Assembly: GCA_963678705.1 (NCBI GenBank) | Contig: OY783207.1 | Location: forward strand, 1,550,001-1,614,000 | From: Panorpa germanica | Lineage: Eukaryota; Arthropoda; Insecta; Mecoptera; Panorpidae | Reading direction: 5' to 3' | DNA length: 64,000 bases | In this document: positions 37,586 through 49,984 of the stretch, piece by piece | Layout: each line of letters begins with the position of its first letter | Position numbering within the stretch: the first letter of the stretch is position 1 | Made by a program: the position numbers and the translations under genes | The notes under the pieces: generated by a model | Told to the model about the DNA's origin: nothing | Database searches by the model: none | What the model saw: the letters and a program-made list of their open reading frames with translations, nothing else

Positions 37586-39328
37586 TTAAATTTCTTCATT
37601 CAAGTTTGCATTGTTTTCTTTTGAATCTTTGTCGTTGTGTTTAACACCTCCAAAAAATTCTAATATAAAATGTATAGCATGTGAAGATTTATACTTTTTC
37701 AATTTGTGCTTATTCTTATGTTCGAAGCTTTCATCTGATTCGCTTTCATCTGAATCGACTTCATTCGAATAACTAGCAGTTGTAGAGCTTTCAGTTGTAG
37801 AACTTTCGGTTGTAGAGCTTTCTGGTGGTGTTGAAGTTATAGGTACTGTAGAACTTTCCGTCGAAGAACTTTCAGTGGTTGAGCTTTCATCTGTTGAACT
37901 TTCCGTTGTAGAACTTTCAGTTGTTGAACTTTCCGTAGTTGAGCTTTCTGTTGTAGAACTTTCAGTGGTTGAGCTTTCCGTTGTAGTGTCTTCAGGTGTT
38001 GTTGTTGAACATTCTAGTGTACACTCTGCTTCAGTTGTAGGGTTTTCAGTTGTAGTAGTTTCTGTTACATATTCCGTTGTGGTCGATAGGTCATTTTTAC
38101 ACTAAAAAATAGAATTATTAACAATGGAGTGTTTAATGCTCTATTATTTGGAGCTACAACTAATAATTAATTTGTATATTTACATATTTATCATAAGTGT
38201 CATTGCATGCATCGATTGTGTTCTGAAATTAATAGATCAGCATTTATTCTTTTCATCAATTCTTTAAATGAATAAATTATATTGAACCAATCTTATACGT
38301 ACGTAAGCATCAGTGAAGGCATGCACGTACACGTTCTTGCAGAAGCTATACTGATTTACTTTATTTTGCAGTAGAGCTAGTGCTGTTTTCTAAAGAAACA
38401 AGTCGCGTTGTCAATTACTTAGGTATACAGTTGTATCAAATGTAATTTAAGAGATAAACCCTATCAATTCTTTTATAGACACATTTAAAAAATCCATTTC
38501 GGTAGTATAGTCGGAGTGACTGTATTTAAAGCATTGTCGGATCAATGGAAAGATTTTTAAGTAATAGAATTAGATCAATAATATGTAATGAATAAACGTC
38601 TTAAATTTCTATTGATAATAATCCATTTTGGGAATAACTGATAGGGCCTATCTCGCAAGATTGAGAAGACTAGACAACAAGATTTACCAGAGCCTTGCAT
38701 TTCGCTGGCAGGTTTGAGGGAGTGCTTGTAATAACAGCCTAAAAAAATTATTATATTATTTATTATTATTATTATATTATTTACTATTACCAAATAATAA
38801 TTACTTACGTCACATGCATTTTTCACGTCAGCTATCAACTTGTCAAGACAATCGGTATTCTGAAAATATGTTTTTTGTTAAAGTTTAGAATATTTTGAAA
38901 TTCTACAACCATTAATTTTATTTTTTCTTATTGAGCGAATTCAAGAAAATAAATATTCAATGCAAGAATTAAATTTTGTACTTTTATGTTTTTCTTTAAA
39001 CTTGCTAGAATGATGAAATACTTTGAGGTGTATCATATTTTATTTTGTAAATATTCTCGAACAACGGTAAAAAGGCTGAATAAGCTACCCGAGTCGAAAT
39101 TTGGACTCTATTGCCGATCGAAAAGAACCCGTTTTTGGTTTCTTTTACATAAGATTTATGCTCCTTCTTTGGGTCTACATGTGGCAGTTATCGGACGAGT
39201 TACGATCTTTAGGCTGAAATGAGGATGATATTCAAAACCTCACATAAACTTACCCACACCCTAGTCACGCCTAGTTATATTGAGTTATGCGATGTTGCCG
39301 TGTCGACGATGATATATATACATATATA

Positions 39329-39412
<84 letters not shown>

Positions 39413-42400
39413 ATATTATTATCATCTACTATTATAATGTTCGTAATGTTCCAATTTAACATGGAAAACTCATAAGAACTCATAGATATTTATATATATA
39501 TATATATATATATTTCCGGTAACAAAATCTGTATGGTATCTTCTAAACGGTGCCTACAAAGTTTTTTAAATTTTGATATTATGTAAAGGACAAATTTCTA
39601 AGACTTTCTACGTCCCTGAATTTTTCCCTGAATTTCCCTGGAACAAATTATTCTGGAAAAACTGGAAAATTCGAAAAAATACTTTTGCAAATATCTGACG
39701 AACTAGAAAAGATAGAAAACTGAAATTTGGTGTGTGTATTAAGGTATTCAATGCTGACATTTCTCAAAAATTAGAAATTCAAAAATTGAAAAAGGGGGGG
39801 TTAAAGAAATTTGGGGGCCCGTTAGGGAACTTTGGAGAAAGTTCATATTCTGGATTCTAGAATAATTAAGTATATTAATAATAAAAAAAAATTCAAAATT
39901 TCAAAATTTTATTGGGGGGCACGGGGGCAGTATTTTTCGAGAGTAAAAATTGTGCTAGAAAGTTAAAATTTTGTATATAGGCTAACCTTGGTAACTTATT
40001 TACGAATCGAAAAAAAAAATCCCAAATTTTGAAAAAAAGTTGGTCAATTAACGCATAAATTGAAAATATTTTTTATTTTGATAAAAAAAAAATATTTTTT
40101 TAATCAATTTATATGTGTGTATATGTGCGCGAGTTTATTTATTATTTCAATTTAAAAATAGAACAGTTAAATATGAAATTTAATTACGAATTATTTTTTG
40201 GATTTAAATGATACACGCCAAAAAGACATCGCTTTGCGACGGGGGTAAACCTTAGACTATAAAAGAGACTTTAAAGAGAAAAAAATCTAAGACTTCTAGC
40301 GTCCCCGGATTTTTCCCTGAATTTCCTGGAAACCCGTAATTTGGGAAAAAATGAAAAAAAAGTGAGCCCTTTTTTGCTGTATTACTTTTAATTCGTAAAT
40401 TATAGAAAGATGAAATTTTGCATGTGTATTAAGGTATTCAATGCTGACATTTCTCAAAAATTAGAAATTCAAAAATTAAAAAAGGGTGGGTTGAAGAAAT
40501 TCGGGGGCCCGGTAGGAAACGTCAAAGAAAGTTCATATTCTAAATTCTAGAATAATTAAGTATATTATCAATAATAGAAAATTCACAATTTTATTTGGGG
40601 CACGAGGGACAATATTTTTCGAATGTAAAAATTGTGCTAGAAAGTTGAAATTTTGTATATAGGCTAACCTTGGTAACTTATTTACTAATCAAAAAAAATC
40701 CCAAATTTTGAAAAAAAGTTGGTCAAATAACGCATAAATTGAAAATATTTTTTATTTTAATATAAAAAATATATTTTCTTGGTCAGTTTGTATGAAAAAT
40801 TAATTGTTATTATATGTAAAATTAAATAGGACGAGTTTATTTATTATTTCAATTTAAAAATGGAATTAAATTTTGACATGAAATTCAAGCCACACACAAA
40901 AAACAGACGTCGCTTGCGACGGGGGTAAAAGCTAGTCATATATTATAATGTCCGAGGTGTATGTTTGTTTTCTTATATGTTTATATTCTTATATTCTTAT
41001 ATGTTTACGCGATTCGTATGGTAGCTCGAAAACGGCTCCAGGGAAGTTTTTAAAAATTTCCTATTTCGTAGAGAAAAAAATTCTAAGACTTTTGGCGTCC
41101 CCGGATTTTTCCCTGAATTTCCTGGAAACCCGTAATTTTGGAAAAACTGGAAAAAAAGTGATTCCTTTTTTGCTCTATAACTTTTAATTAGTAAAAGATA
41201 GAAAGTTGAAATTTTGCATGTGCATTAAGGTATTCAATGCTGACATTTCTCAAAAATTAGAAATTCAAAAAGTGAAAAAGGGGGGGGTTGAAGAAATTCG
41301 GGGGCCCGGTAGGGAACTTTGGAGAAAGTTCATATTCTGGATTCTAGAATAATTAAGTATATTATTATTAAAAAAAAATTCAAAATTTCAAAATTTTATT
41401 GGGGGGCACGGGGGCAGTATTTGCCGAGAGTAAAAGTTGTGCTAGAAAATTGAAATTTTGTATGTAGGCTAACCTTGGTAACTTATTTACGAATCGAAAA
41501 AAAAAATACCAAATTTTGAAAAAAAGTTGGTCAAATAACGCATAAATTGAAAATATTTTTTATTTTGAAAAAAAAATAAATATTTTTTTAGTCAATTTAT
41601 ATGTGTGTATATGTGCGCGAGTTTATTTATTATTTCAATTTAAAAATAGAACAGTTAAATATGAAATTTAATTACGAATTATTTTATTGGATTCAAATGA
41701 TACACGCCAAAAAGACGTCGCATTGCGACGGGGGTAAACTCAAGTATATTATAATGTCCCAGGTGTATATTTATATTCTTATATGTTTATGTGTTTATAT
41801 GTTTGGTTCGAATTTTGTATGGCATCTCGAAAACGGCTTCAGGGAAGTTTTTAAAAATTTCGAGAGAAAAAAATTCTAAGACTTTTGGCGTCCGCGGATT
41901 TTTCCCTGAATTTCCTGGAAACCCGTAATTTTGGAAAAACTGGAAAAAAGTGATCCCTTTTTTGCTGTATTACTTTTAATTCGTATAAGATAGAAAGTTC
42001 AAATTTTGCATGTGTATTAAGGTATTTAATGCTGACATTTCTCAAAAATTAGAAATTTAAAAATTGAAAAAAGGGGGGGTTAAAGAAATTCAGGGGCCCG
42101 GTAGGGAACTTTGGAGAAAATTCATTTTCTGGATTCTAGAATAATTAAGTATATTATTAATAAAAAAAAAATTCAAAATTTCAAAATTTTATTGGGGGGC
42201 ACGGGGGTAGTATTTGCCGAGAGTAAAAATTGTGCTAGAAAGTTTAAATTTTGTATATAGGCTAACCTTGGTAACTTATTTACGAATCGAAAAAAAAATC
42301 ACAAATTTTGAAAAAAAGTTGTCCAAATATCGCACAAATTCAAAATATTTTTTATTTTGATATAAAAAATGTATTTTCTTAGTCAGTTTGTATGAAAAAT

Positions 42401-44600
42401 CAATTGTTATTAAATGTAAAATCAATATAGGACGAGTTTATTTTATTATTTCAATTTAAAAATGGAATTAAATTTTGACATGAAATTCAAGCCACTTGTA
42501 AAAAACAAACGTCGCTTGCGACGGGGGTAAAAGCTAGTATATTATAATGTCCCAGGTGTATATTTATATTCTTATGATCTTATATTCTTATATTCTTATA
42601 TGTTTATATGTTTGGTTCAAATTTTGTATGGCATCTCGAAAACGGCTCCAGGGAAGTTTTTGAAAATTTCCTATTTAGTAGAGAAAAAAATTCTAAGACT
42701 TTTGGCGTCCCCGGATTTTTCCCTGAATTTCCTGGAAACCCGTTATTTTGGAAAAACTGGAAAAAAAGTGAGCCCTTTTTTGCTGTATTACTTTTAAGTC
42801 GTAAAAGATAGAAAGTTGAAATTTTGCATGTGTATTAAGCTATTTAATGCAGACATTTCTCAAAACTTAGAAACTCAAAAATTGAAAAAGGGGGGGTTGA
42901 AGAAATTCGGGGGCCCGGTAAGGAACTTTGGAAAAAGTTCATATTCTGGATTCTAGAATAATTAAGTAAATTATTAATAAAAAAAAATTCAAAATTTCAA
43001 AATTTTGTTAGGGGGCACGGGGGCAGTATTTGCCGAGAGTAAAAATTGTGCTAGAAAGTTGAAATTTTGTATATAGGCTAACCTTGGTAACTTATTTACG
43101 AATCGAAAAAAAAAATCCCAAATTTTGAAAAAAAGTTGGTCAAATAACGAATAAATTGAAAATATTTTTTATTTTGATAAAAAAAATATATTTTTTTAGT
43201 CAATTTATATGTGGGAATGTATATGTGCGAGTTTATTTATTATTTCAATTTAAAAATAGAACAGTTAAATATGAAATTTAATTACGAATTATTTTATTGG
43301 ATTCAAATGATACACGCCAAAAAGACGTTGCATTGCGACGGGGGTAAACTCAAGTATATTATAATGTCCCAGGTGTATATTTATATTCTTATATGTTTAT
43401 GTGTTTATATGTTTGGTTCGAATTTTGTATGGCATCTCGAAAACGGCTCCAGGGAAGTTTTTAAAAATTTCCTATTTCGTAGAGAAAAAAATTCTAAGAC
43501 TTTTGGCGTCCCCGGATTTTTCCCTGAATTTCCTGGAAACCCGTAATTTTGGAAAAACTGGAAAAAAAGTGATCCCTTTTTTGCTGTATTACTTTTAATT
43601 CATAAAAGATAGAAAGTTGAAATTTTGCATGTGTATTAGGGTATTCAATGCTGACATTTCTCAAAAATTAGAAATTGAAAAAGGGGGGGGTTAAAGAAAT
43701 TCGGGGGCCCGATAGGGAACTTTGGAGAAAATTCATTTTCTGGATTCTAGAATAATTAAGTATATTATTAATAAAAAAAAAATTCAAAATTTCAAAACTT
43801 TATTGGGGGGCACGGGGGCAGTATTTGCCGAGAGTAAAAATTGTGCTAGAAAGTTTAAATTTTGTATATAGGCTAACTTGGTAACTTATTTATGAATCGA
43901 AATAGAAATCACAAATTTTGAAAAAAAGTTGGTCAAATGACGCATAAATTGAAAATATTTTTTGTTTTAATATAAAAAATATATTTTCTTAGTCAGTTTG
44001 TATGAAAAATTAATTGTTATTGTATGTAAAATTAATTATAGGACGAGTTTATTTGTTATTTCAATTTGAAAATGGAATTAAAGTTTGACATGAAATTCAA
44101 GCCACTCATAAAAAACAAACGTCGCTTGCGACGGGGGTAAAAGCTAGTAGATATTATAAAGCCAACAAAAAATTTAAAAAAAGTCTTATATGTATTATTT
44201 GTTCCAAGCCATATAAAACTACAAAACTTTTTATAAGAATTTATAAAACACTAATTCATAAATTTTAAATAAACCAAGATTAAAACTTAAATAAACCAAG
44301 GTCAAACGTAGCACCTTTGCAATATATAGCTGTAACATACCATTTCTTCAGGTACTACACATAAACCAATAATATCTACACAAAATTGCTTCAGAGTCTG
44401 TATGAATGATCCTTTATTTGGATAAAATACCCAATAACACAAAAACTGAGATATTTTAATGAGAGAAAAACACAGATCTGGTGGAAAAACGCAGGAGAAT
44501 CGCTGCTAATATATCTTTTAAGAAAAATATATGAAAAAGTATTACTTACACCCGCTAAAACCACCCCAAAGGTAAACAAAAACACTCTAATAAGTCTCAT
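37586..44600 (-). CDS. secreted cysteine-rich, mucin-like protein (six exons, all phase 0)
   Basis: Exons: 44550-44600, 44341-44397, 38809-38859, 38303-38389, 38184-38222 and 37586-38101, giving about 266 residues. Donors are GTAAGT, GTATGT, GTAAGT, GTACGT and GTAAAT, and every acceptor ends in AG. All junctions are phase 0. Exon 1 is exactly a signal peptide (MRLIRVFLFTFGVVLAG). Exons 2-5 form a Cys-rich segment (FCVDIIGLC, DCLDKLIADVKNAC, YSFCKNV, DACNDTY) with seven Cys when the first residue of exon 6 is counted. Exon 6 adds two more Cys, about 11 TTESS pentapeptides (residues 135-201), an acidic DSDESESDES patch, and a Lys-rich tail ending NLNEEI. The Ser/Thr tract suits O-glycosylation, so the product is probably a secreted salivary, gut or secretory-gland mucin. 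The family is not recognised. Introns 4 and 5 are 80 and 82 nt; intron 2 is 5.5 kb and could hide more exons. A TATATAATA box lies at about 44627-44635. Confidence 0.75.
37784..37984 (-). repeat. 15-bp coding repeat (TTESS pentapeptide array)
   Basis: About 11 units of ACN-ACN-GAA-AG(C/T)-TC(A/T) in the last exon of the mucin-like gene, interrupted once by TVPITSTPPESS. Most unit-to-unit changes are synonymous third-position changes (TCA/TCT, AGC/AGT, ACA/ACT/ACG), which suggests the peptide sequence is held by selection. The plus-strand ORF over it (VVELS repeats) is the antisense shadow. Confidence 0.9.
39333..39410. repeat. (TA)n microsatellite
   Basis: About 78 bp of uninterrupted TA inside intron 2 of the mucin-like gene. 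A second (TA)n at 39490-39513 touches the left end of the tandem array. Confidence 0.95.
39514..44147 (+). repeat. tandem array of six ~0.8-kb units in two alternating types, Helitron-like 3' ends
   Basis: Unit ends fall at about 40255, 40935, 41744, 42537, 43354 and 44147. Each unit contains ATGGCATCTCGAAAACGGCT (except where deleted), TTTTTCCCTGAATTTCCTGG, GGCTAACCTTGGTAACTTAT and a terminal GCGACGGGGGTAAA. Units 1, 3 and 5 (type A) end with GATACACGCCAAAAAGAC. Units 2, 4 and 6 (type B) end with GAAATTCAAGCCAC. Each end has a short hairpin (CGTCGC-TT-GCGACG in B), then 10 nt, then CTAG-T in all three B units, or CAAG-T in A units 3 and 5. A hairpin 10-12 nt before CTRR-T is the signature of Helitron 3' ends. 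Unit 2 lacks about 110 bp at its start. No conserved protein frame; repeated short ORFs here are chance. Confidence 0.85.
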
Positions 44601-45844
44601 TTTAATTTCAAGTAAGTACTTTGCCTATTATATACGGTATCTCTTTCTTCAAAAGCAGCTGATATCCTTATGTGGTATTGTTAGTACAACGGACACAATT
44701 TATAGTAAAAGTGCAACTGGGTTTATCGCACATGATGCATAATTAATTACTGCATTTTAATAAATTATTAATTTAACCGTAGACGTAAACAACATATTTT
44801 CTAAATGTATTTCTTTAAAAAAAAAACAACAATAACAATACTTATTTAAACAAATCAAATTTACATAATTAATTTAAAAAATGTATTGTTTTTTTTAAAC
44901 TAATTATTAAGTAGTAGTTACGATTTAATTAATTAACATACTTATCTTAATTATTAAGTATATGTAAATGAAATGTAGGTAACTAAAAATTGTTTTTATA
45001 AATATAATATTTATATCTAATTTGTGCAAATTTTCTTATTGTCTTTTTATGAAATTAATTATTTATATATGTATATTAATCTATATTTATTAGTAACTGG
45101 ACCTCCTTTAGGGTCACGCCAAAATCTATTGTATACAGTCTTAACATACTGAGTTCAGGCTGTAAAGCATATTAAAAAATTGCATTGAGAAAATATGAAT
45201 AGTAGAAAGTATCAACCTTATGTTTAAAAATAACGGCTAAGAATTATATTTTCTGGGTTTGATTGTTACCAATTTAAATTGATTATGTGCAGGCAGACAC
45301 ATAAGCTTAAAGAAATAAAAAATGTATATTAGCCTCTATAGCAACACAGTGTTCTATTGCGGCAGTTCACTGACTGTACAATAGATGAGATCTGAAATAT
45401 ACATGACCCTACCGCTGAGAAGCAGCAGTAGTAGCAGCAGTACCAGGCGTTCGAGTTTGCGTTTCGTTTCCACTAGGGGTTTGTGTGCTGAGTTTTGGGG
45501 TTTCTATACGGTCTAGCTATATAAAGTACTTTTTGGTTAGCTAAGGTTATACAATGTTTTTCTGGTAAAACAATTTCGATAGATATTTCAATAGCTTCCC
45601 GTGCATACATTTATCTTGTTAATTATATGTTACAATACATGTTACAATTAATAATTTCTGCTAAAAGTAATATTACTAAAAAATATTCTTCTAGAATTCG
45701 TAACATTAAGGATGTTAATGCAACTGTGTTGTTAGTGAGGGAACGCACGTGTAAACGAATGAGAGAACACATACGGCACGAATGAAAGAAAACTGATTTT
45801 AAACTGGTTTTGAGCATGTTTTGAGCGACTGTGTTTCTATGTCC

Positions 45845-46186
45845 GTTGCATGTTTGAAGCTCCGAAGCATCTAGCAAGAAACAAAATCATTCCAAACTCT
45901 GAATGCGAATGTGGTGAAGAGGAGCCAGATCCTGACCACATTCTGAGGCAATGTAAAAATACAGCAATGGCAAGAAATGGACTCCAAAGGGCAGTGCTAC
46001 AGACTTCGCAGACGCTTCCTGTTAACACCCCCTTTTTGATTGAGAAACCGAAATTTATAACTGCAGTAGCCATGAATAGTTCATTCTTGTTGACTGGATA
46101 TAATGTATAAGAAGAAGCAGAACAATATTAGGGGCAATAAAAGGCTACATGCCTAGGAAGCCCGAGAAACTATATAAAAAAAAAAC
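45845..46186 (+). pseudogene. 5'-truncated non-LTR retrotransposon end (zinc knuckle, A-tail)
   Basis: The frame 45850-46110 carries PKHLARNKIIPNSECECGEE and PDHILRQCK (C-x1-C-x8-H-x4-C), the C-terminal knuckle of I/R1/jockey-type ORF2 proteins, and then a stop. About 60 nt later comes a run of ten A at about 46176-46186, a plausible poly(A) tail. The upstream RNase H and reverse transcriptase are absent. No target duplication was found. Confidence 0.7.
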
Positions 46187-46870
46187 GATATTGTTGATAA
46201 CGAACCATCACTTATATTCTGTAAATTATTTAAAAGCCCTACATCAGGCAACAAACATTAACATTAAATTTCAATCAGACAATCTCTACCGCTGGCAACA
46301 CTTTATATCGTTAACAGTAACGGTTATAGTTAGTTACAGAATCCACCGAAAGAGGTGCTTCAGTGTATCGATAGCTAGAGGTTCTAAACAAGCTATGTAT
46401 ATAGTTAGAAACTTGTCTTGGATTTTCAACACGATAAATTTATTGAAAATGGCGGATGGCACTAGATTATGTTAACAGACAGTTAATTTTCAATATAAAT
46501 TAAATTTTCTTGTATATCATGTTTCATGAGACACAATAGAGCTTACAAGTAATATATGGGAGCACTCGTTGTTTATTATGTTACATTTCAGTAAAATAAG
46601 GTACAAGGTTCTCTCGTATGGCTGGGTTAAATGTATTAAGCAATTCTATTTATGTTTGTAAATTTACGATCACATTTACAACTGAAATAATTTGATTGAA
46701 CATGGAGGGAATTGGTTTAGTTTGGTTGGAATTGATAAATTTATGTTTAAGTTAGAAATATTCTGCATCTACATGTTCTATTTAGGGCGTGCCCAAAGAC
46801 TTCTATTAAAGAATAATTAATGCGAAGTTCGAAATAAATCCGCAATCCTTTAAAACATTGAATCATATAA

Positions 46871-47678
46871 GGGCCTTATTCCGTAACTTTTTAAAAAATC
46901 GACCTTATTTTTTCAGCGGTGGAAATATTTAATTTTTTCATCGATAGAATAAGGTCGCTGTATTTAAAATATCTAAAGTGGTATTCTGTATGCAAAATTT
47001 TCCACCGCCCTTATAATGTACAGCGGTGAAAGAGTATAAACTGGTATTGATGATATTTGACCAATCACGACAAAGTATTAAAAGTATAAATAGAAAAAAT
47101 ATAAAATATTTTAAATGACAGTTGTTTATATAATTCCTACATGTCAAAATCTATTTAAAAAAGTCAATATGGCATCTACGAAAAGAAAAACGTGAAAATC
47201 AGTGGGGAAATAATTATTATAAATAGAATTTCAAATGGCCATACACAATTTATGTAAAAAAAGCATTCACCTGAAGCAATAATTGACAAACAACATAACC
47301 TCACTTTCTGATATATTTATATATTCATATGTATACATATTATTATATCTATGGATAGATTGTAATATTGTATACATAGTTGTATAATTATATGTATACA
47401 TATAAATACTAACTTATTTTTTATTTTTTCGTAGAATCCTCCAACTACAGCAAATTATTGTTCAAATTGTTTGACAGTTCTCAAAAATACAGCGATGAAA
47501 CATTTTAAAGTCACCGCTGAAGGCGACCTTATAATTAGGTCGATTTTTTTCCAGCGACAAAAATAAAATCGATGGAAATTTCTTACAGAATACCAAATAA
47601 AAAACCATCGCTTTTGTGGCGTCATTTTACAGCTATGAAATTTTTTCACCGGTGGAAATACTGTACAGAATAAGGCCC
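46871..47678. mobile_element. PIF/Harbinger-type element, 808 bp, TAA target duplication
   Basis: Terminal inverted repeats GGGCCTTATTC(C/T)GTA are followed by long subterminal inverted homology, including ATCGACCT(T/A)AT, TTTCCACCG and GGTATTCTGTA(T/A)G. TAA flanks both ends (46868-46870 and 47679-47681). The interior contains no intact transposase. A short MASTKRKT frame starting at 47169 stops at once. Confidence 0.85.
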
Positions 47679-47689
47679 TAAATGTAAAT

Positions 47690-48516
47690 TTATATTTTTC
47701 CGTGCTACTTTTTTTTTGCAGAGCAACCTTAGCCTAAGAAAGAGGCGTCCAAAGCACACTCTATTACAGTGTATCTTTCTCTTACAAAGCTCTCATAATA
47801 AATAATTTGAAATATCTTAAAGAAATAAATAAATAAATGAATGTTAATTAAAAATGAAAGAGTAGTACACGAAAACAGGTTCTGGCTTCTAATATAAATT
47901 TAAGATACTTCGATTTATGACCTAAGTATTAATATAATTCAGTATAATTAGCTAAATACTTAATTTTTTATGGTCTTCTTCACTTTACTTTCTATCACCT
48001 TTACGTAATTGTATGGCCAGGGAAGAGAGGGGGAAGGGGTTCACTTTCATTGATCAATAAATTAGTATTAAGTGTATTGAAATTACGCACAGTTATTTTG
48101 TAACGCCGTAAAACCTCGTTAAGAATGCGAGTTCTGTATTTTACTACCTTTTATGTGTAGGATTGTGCTCATTCCAGAACGAATAAAAAACTTCTGTTAC
48201 CTCTTCAGAATCTACTTCATTCTCTTTTAACTGCCTACAAAGACCTACATTTGTGGTTATGATATTAGTGCTGCAAACAGTTACTCTTTACAAGGTCGAT
48301 ATAATCGATTCGAATCGATTCTTTTGGGGTTGAGATTTTAATATTAAAAGTTAATGAATCTATATTTTTCTTTTATAATCTAGTGTTGAACACACACTGG
48401 TAAAAAAGCTTATACAGTGAGTACATTTAGTAAGTGTCATTTGTAGTTACGATAATATCGTCACGATAAAACCAATCGGGCTAATATCAATCAGACCAAT
48501 AGAAAAATATCTAATA
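47690..48516. other. gene-free region
   Basis: The only structure seen is a perfect 18-bp palindrome, AATCGATTCGAATCGATT, at 48303-48320. Confidence 0.5.
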
Positions 48517-48524
48517 GAAATTAT

Positions 48525-48880
48525 CAGGGGCGGTCTTAGCCATTACGAGGCCCCGGTGCGGTAGATCTTTGCACTTGTTCTTTGTATAATTTATGTAAAT
48601 TGTAAGTAAGTATTTTTGATGATAATTGACGAGAAATAAAATTTTATATTAGAAGTTTTATAAAAGTTAACAAGCACAAAGACGACAAATATTAATGATG
48701 ATAAACTAAGGTACATGAATGCCTTAAAAGATATACGCAGTGATTTTAGTGGGATTTCTAAAGAGCGAGGCGCGGGATTGAAATACATATATAACAATGA
48801 ATTTTTGTACTTGGGTTGTTGCGCGAGAATGCGAGGCCCCGAGCGGTTGCCTTGCTTGCCACCCTCAAAGGTCGCCTCTG
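48525..48880. mobile_element. hAT-type MITE, 356 bp
   Basis: The ends CAGGGGCGGTCTT and, inverted, CAGAGGCGACCTT match at 11 of 13 positions and resemble the CAGGGGCGG ends of many hAT elements. Flanking 8-mers GAAATTAT (48517-48524) and AATATTAT (48881-48888) match at 6 of 8, consistent with an aged 8-bp duplication. GAGGCCCCG occurs near both ends. No transposase is encoded. Confidence 0.7.
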
Positions 48881-48888
48881 AATATTAT

Positions 48889-49984
48889 ATATAATAGAAA
48901 AGTAACCAATCAGAAAATATAATAAAGAGTCATCTTTTCGTCAATGTTAAATGATCTGTTTTCCATGAGCTCGTTAAATTTTGTATGGCTTAAGCGTTTC
49001 TTTTTCGATGAATCTGGGATCACAATTACCGGGTAACAACACTAGTCTTTGCAGAAGTCGCTTTGTGAGTACACATCTATCTCGCTGGCCGAAGGCTGCG
49101 GCGAGTGTGACAGTAACATTAATTCTACTGAGGGTGGCCTCAACAGTGGCATACGAGTATAGGGTTCAACACATTTCATACCCCGGGGTAGTGAAAGTTG
49201 GATCTGAATTCCCGGTATACGAAATAAGCACACTACCATAACGCCATGCGATGAAGGACTGGAACGTACCGAACTATTTTGTAACTTGGTGTGATTTATA
49301 TATAAGCAACCACAGGAATTTATAACAAAGTAAAATATTTTACCTTTAACGATGATTTTCTCCGCAACTTTCATGGACTAGCTTTATATAAGGTTCACAA
49401 TATTTGGGTTTAAAGTGCGAAATACTAAAACGAATACAAAACCGTTCATTCTTTCTCTAATATCAGATTATAAATCAGTCGCTCCATTTTTACATCAATA
49501 TGTAAAATTCAAAGTACTGTGACGTCTACATGACAAGTTTTAAACCTTAGTTTTACGCAGTTAAATATGTTTGAATACATATATCAGAGAAACACTACAT
49601 CTTAAGGCGAACAGTATTGTTTAAGCTTGCGTTAACTTAAGAACAATAAAACTTTGACAGCGAGTGAAATTCAAACAATGAAGTTGAAATTTATCCGCTA
49701 AAAATCAACAGCATTCAATATCATTTAGAAAGCTATATACCGAACACCCCGACTCGTTTTGAAACTCCAGCTCTTTTCTTCAATAAGGGTATGTTGCGAT
49801 AGGATTAGGGTTAAACTTAAAGTTAGGGAGCAAAAGTTGTTTCAATTTCTGATAAAATAAACATGAAGAACTAATATATGTAATATTTCCTTTGTGGAAT
49901 GATAACAGAAAATTGCGATAATACTATGTATGGGGTGTCTCGAAAGATGATTTCCTTTCTGCTTCTTATTTTAAACTCTTGAAC
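48889..49984. other. gene-free region with a less AT-rich patch at 49040-49260
   Basis: The patch (GGCTGCGGCGAGTGTGACAG, CATACCCCGGGGTAG) is open on both strands and looks like part of a repeat rather than an exon. It could be a degraded SINE, but no A/B box pair or tail is convincing. Confidence 0.3.

Noticed and set aside
37875-38105. Plus-strand frame of VVELS repeats
   Set aside because: It is the antisense of the TTESS-encoding exon of the minus-strand gene, which has splice sites and a signal peptide.
39271-39483. Frames of alternating Tyr-Ile over (TA)n tracts here and at 22407 and 63753
   Set aside because: Translation of a dinucleotide repeat; no coding evidence.
40948-43598. Several similar frames of 60-110 codons repeated in the 40-44 kb array
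   Set aside because: They recur only because the DNA unit recurs. They start and stop at different points, are broken in sister units, and show no domain.
49042-49374. Overlapping frames of 86 and 110 codons on opposite strands
   Set aside because: Both are open because of local composition; neither has a domain or splice context.
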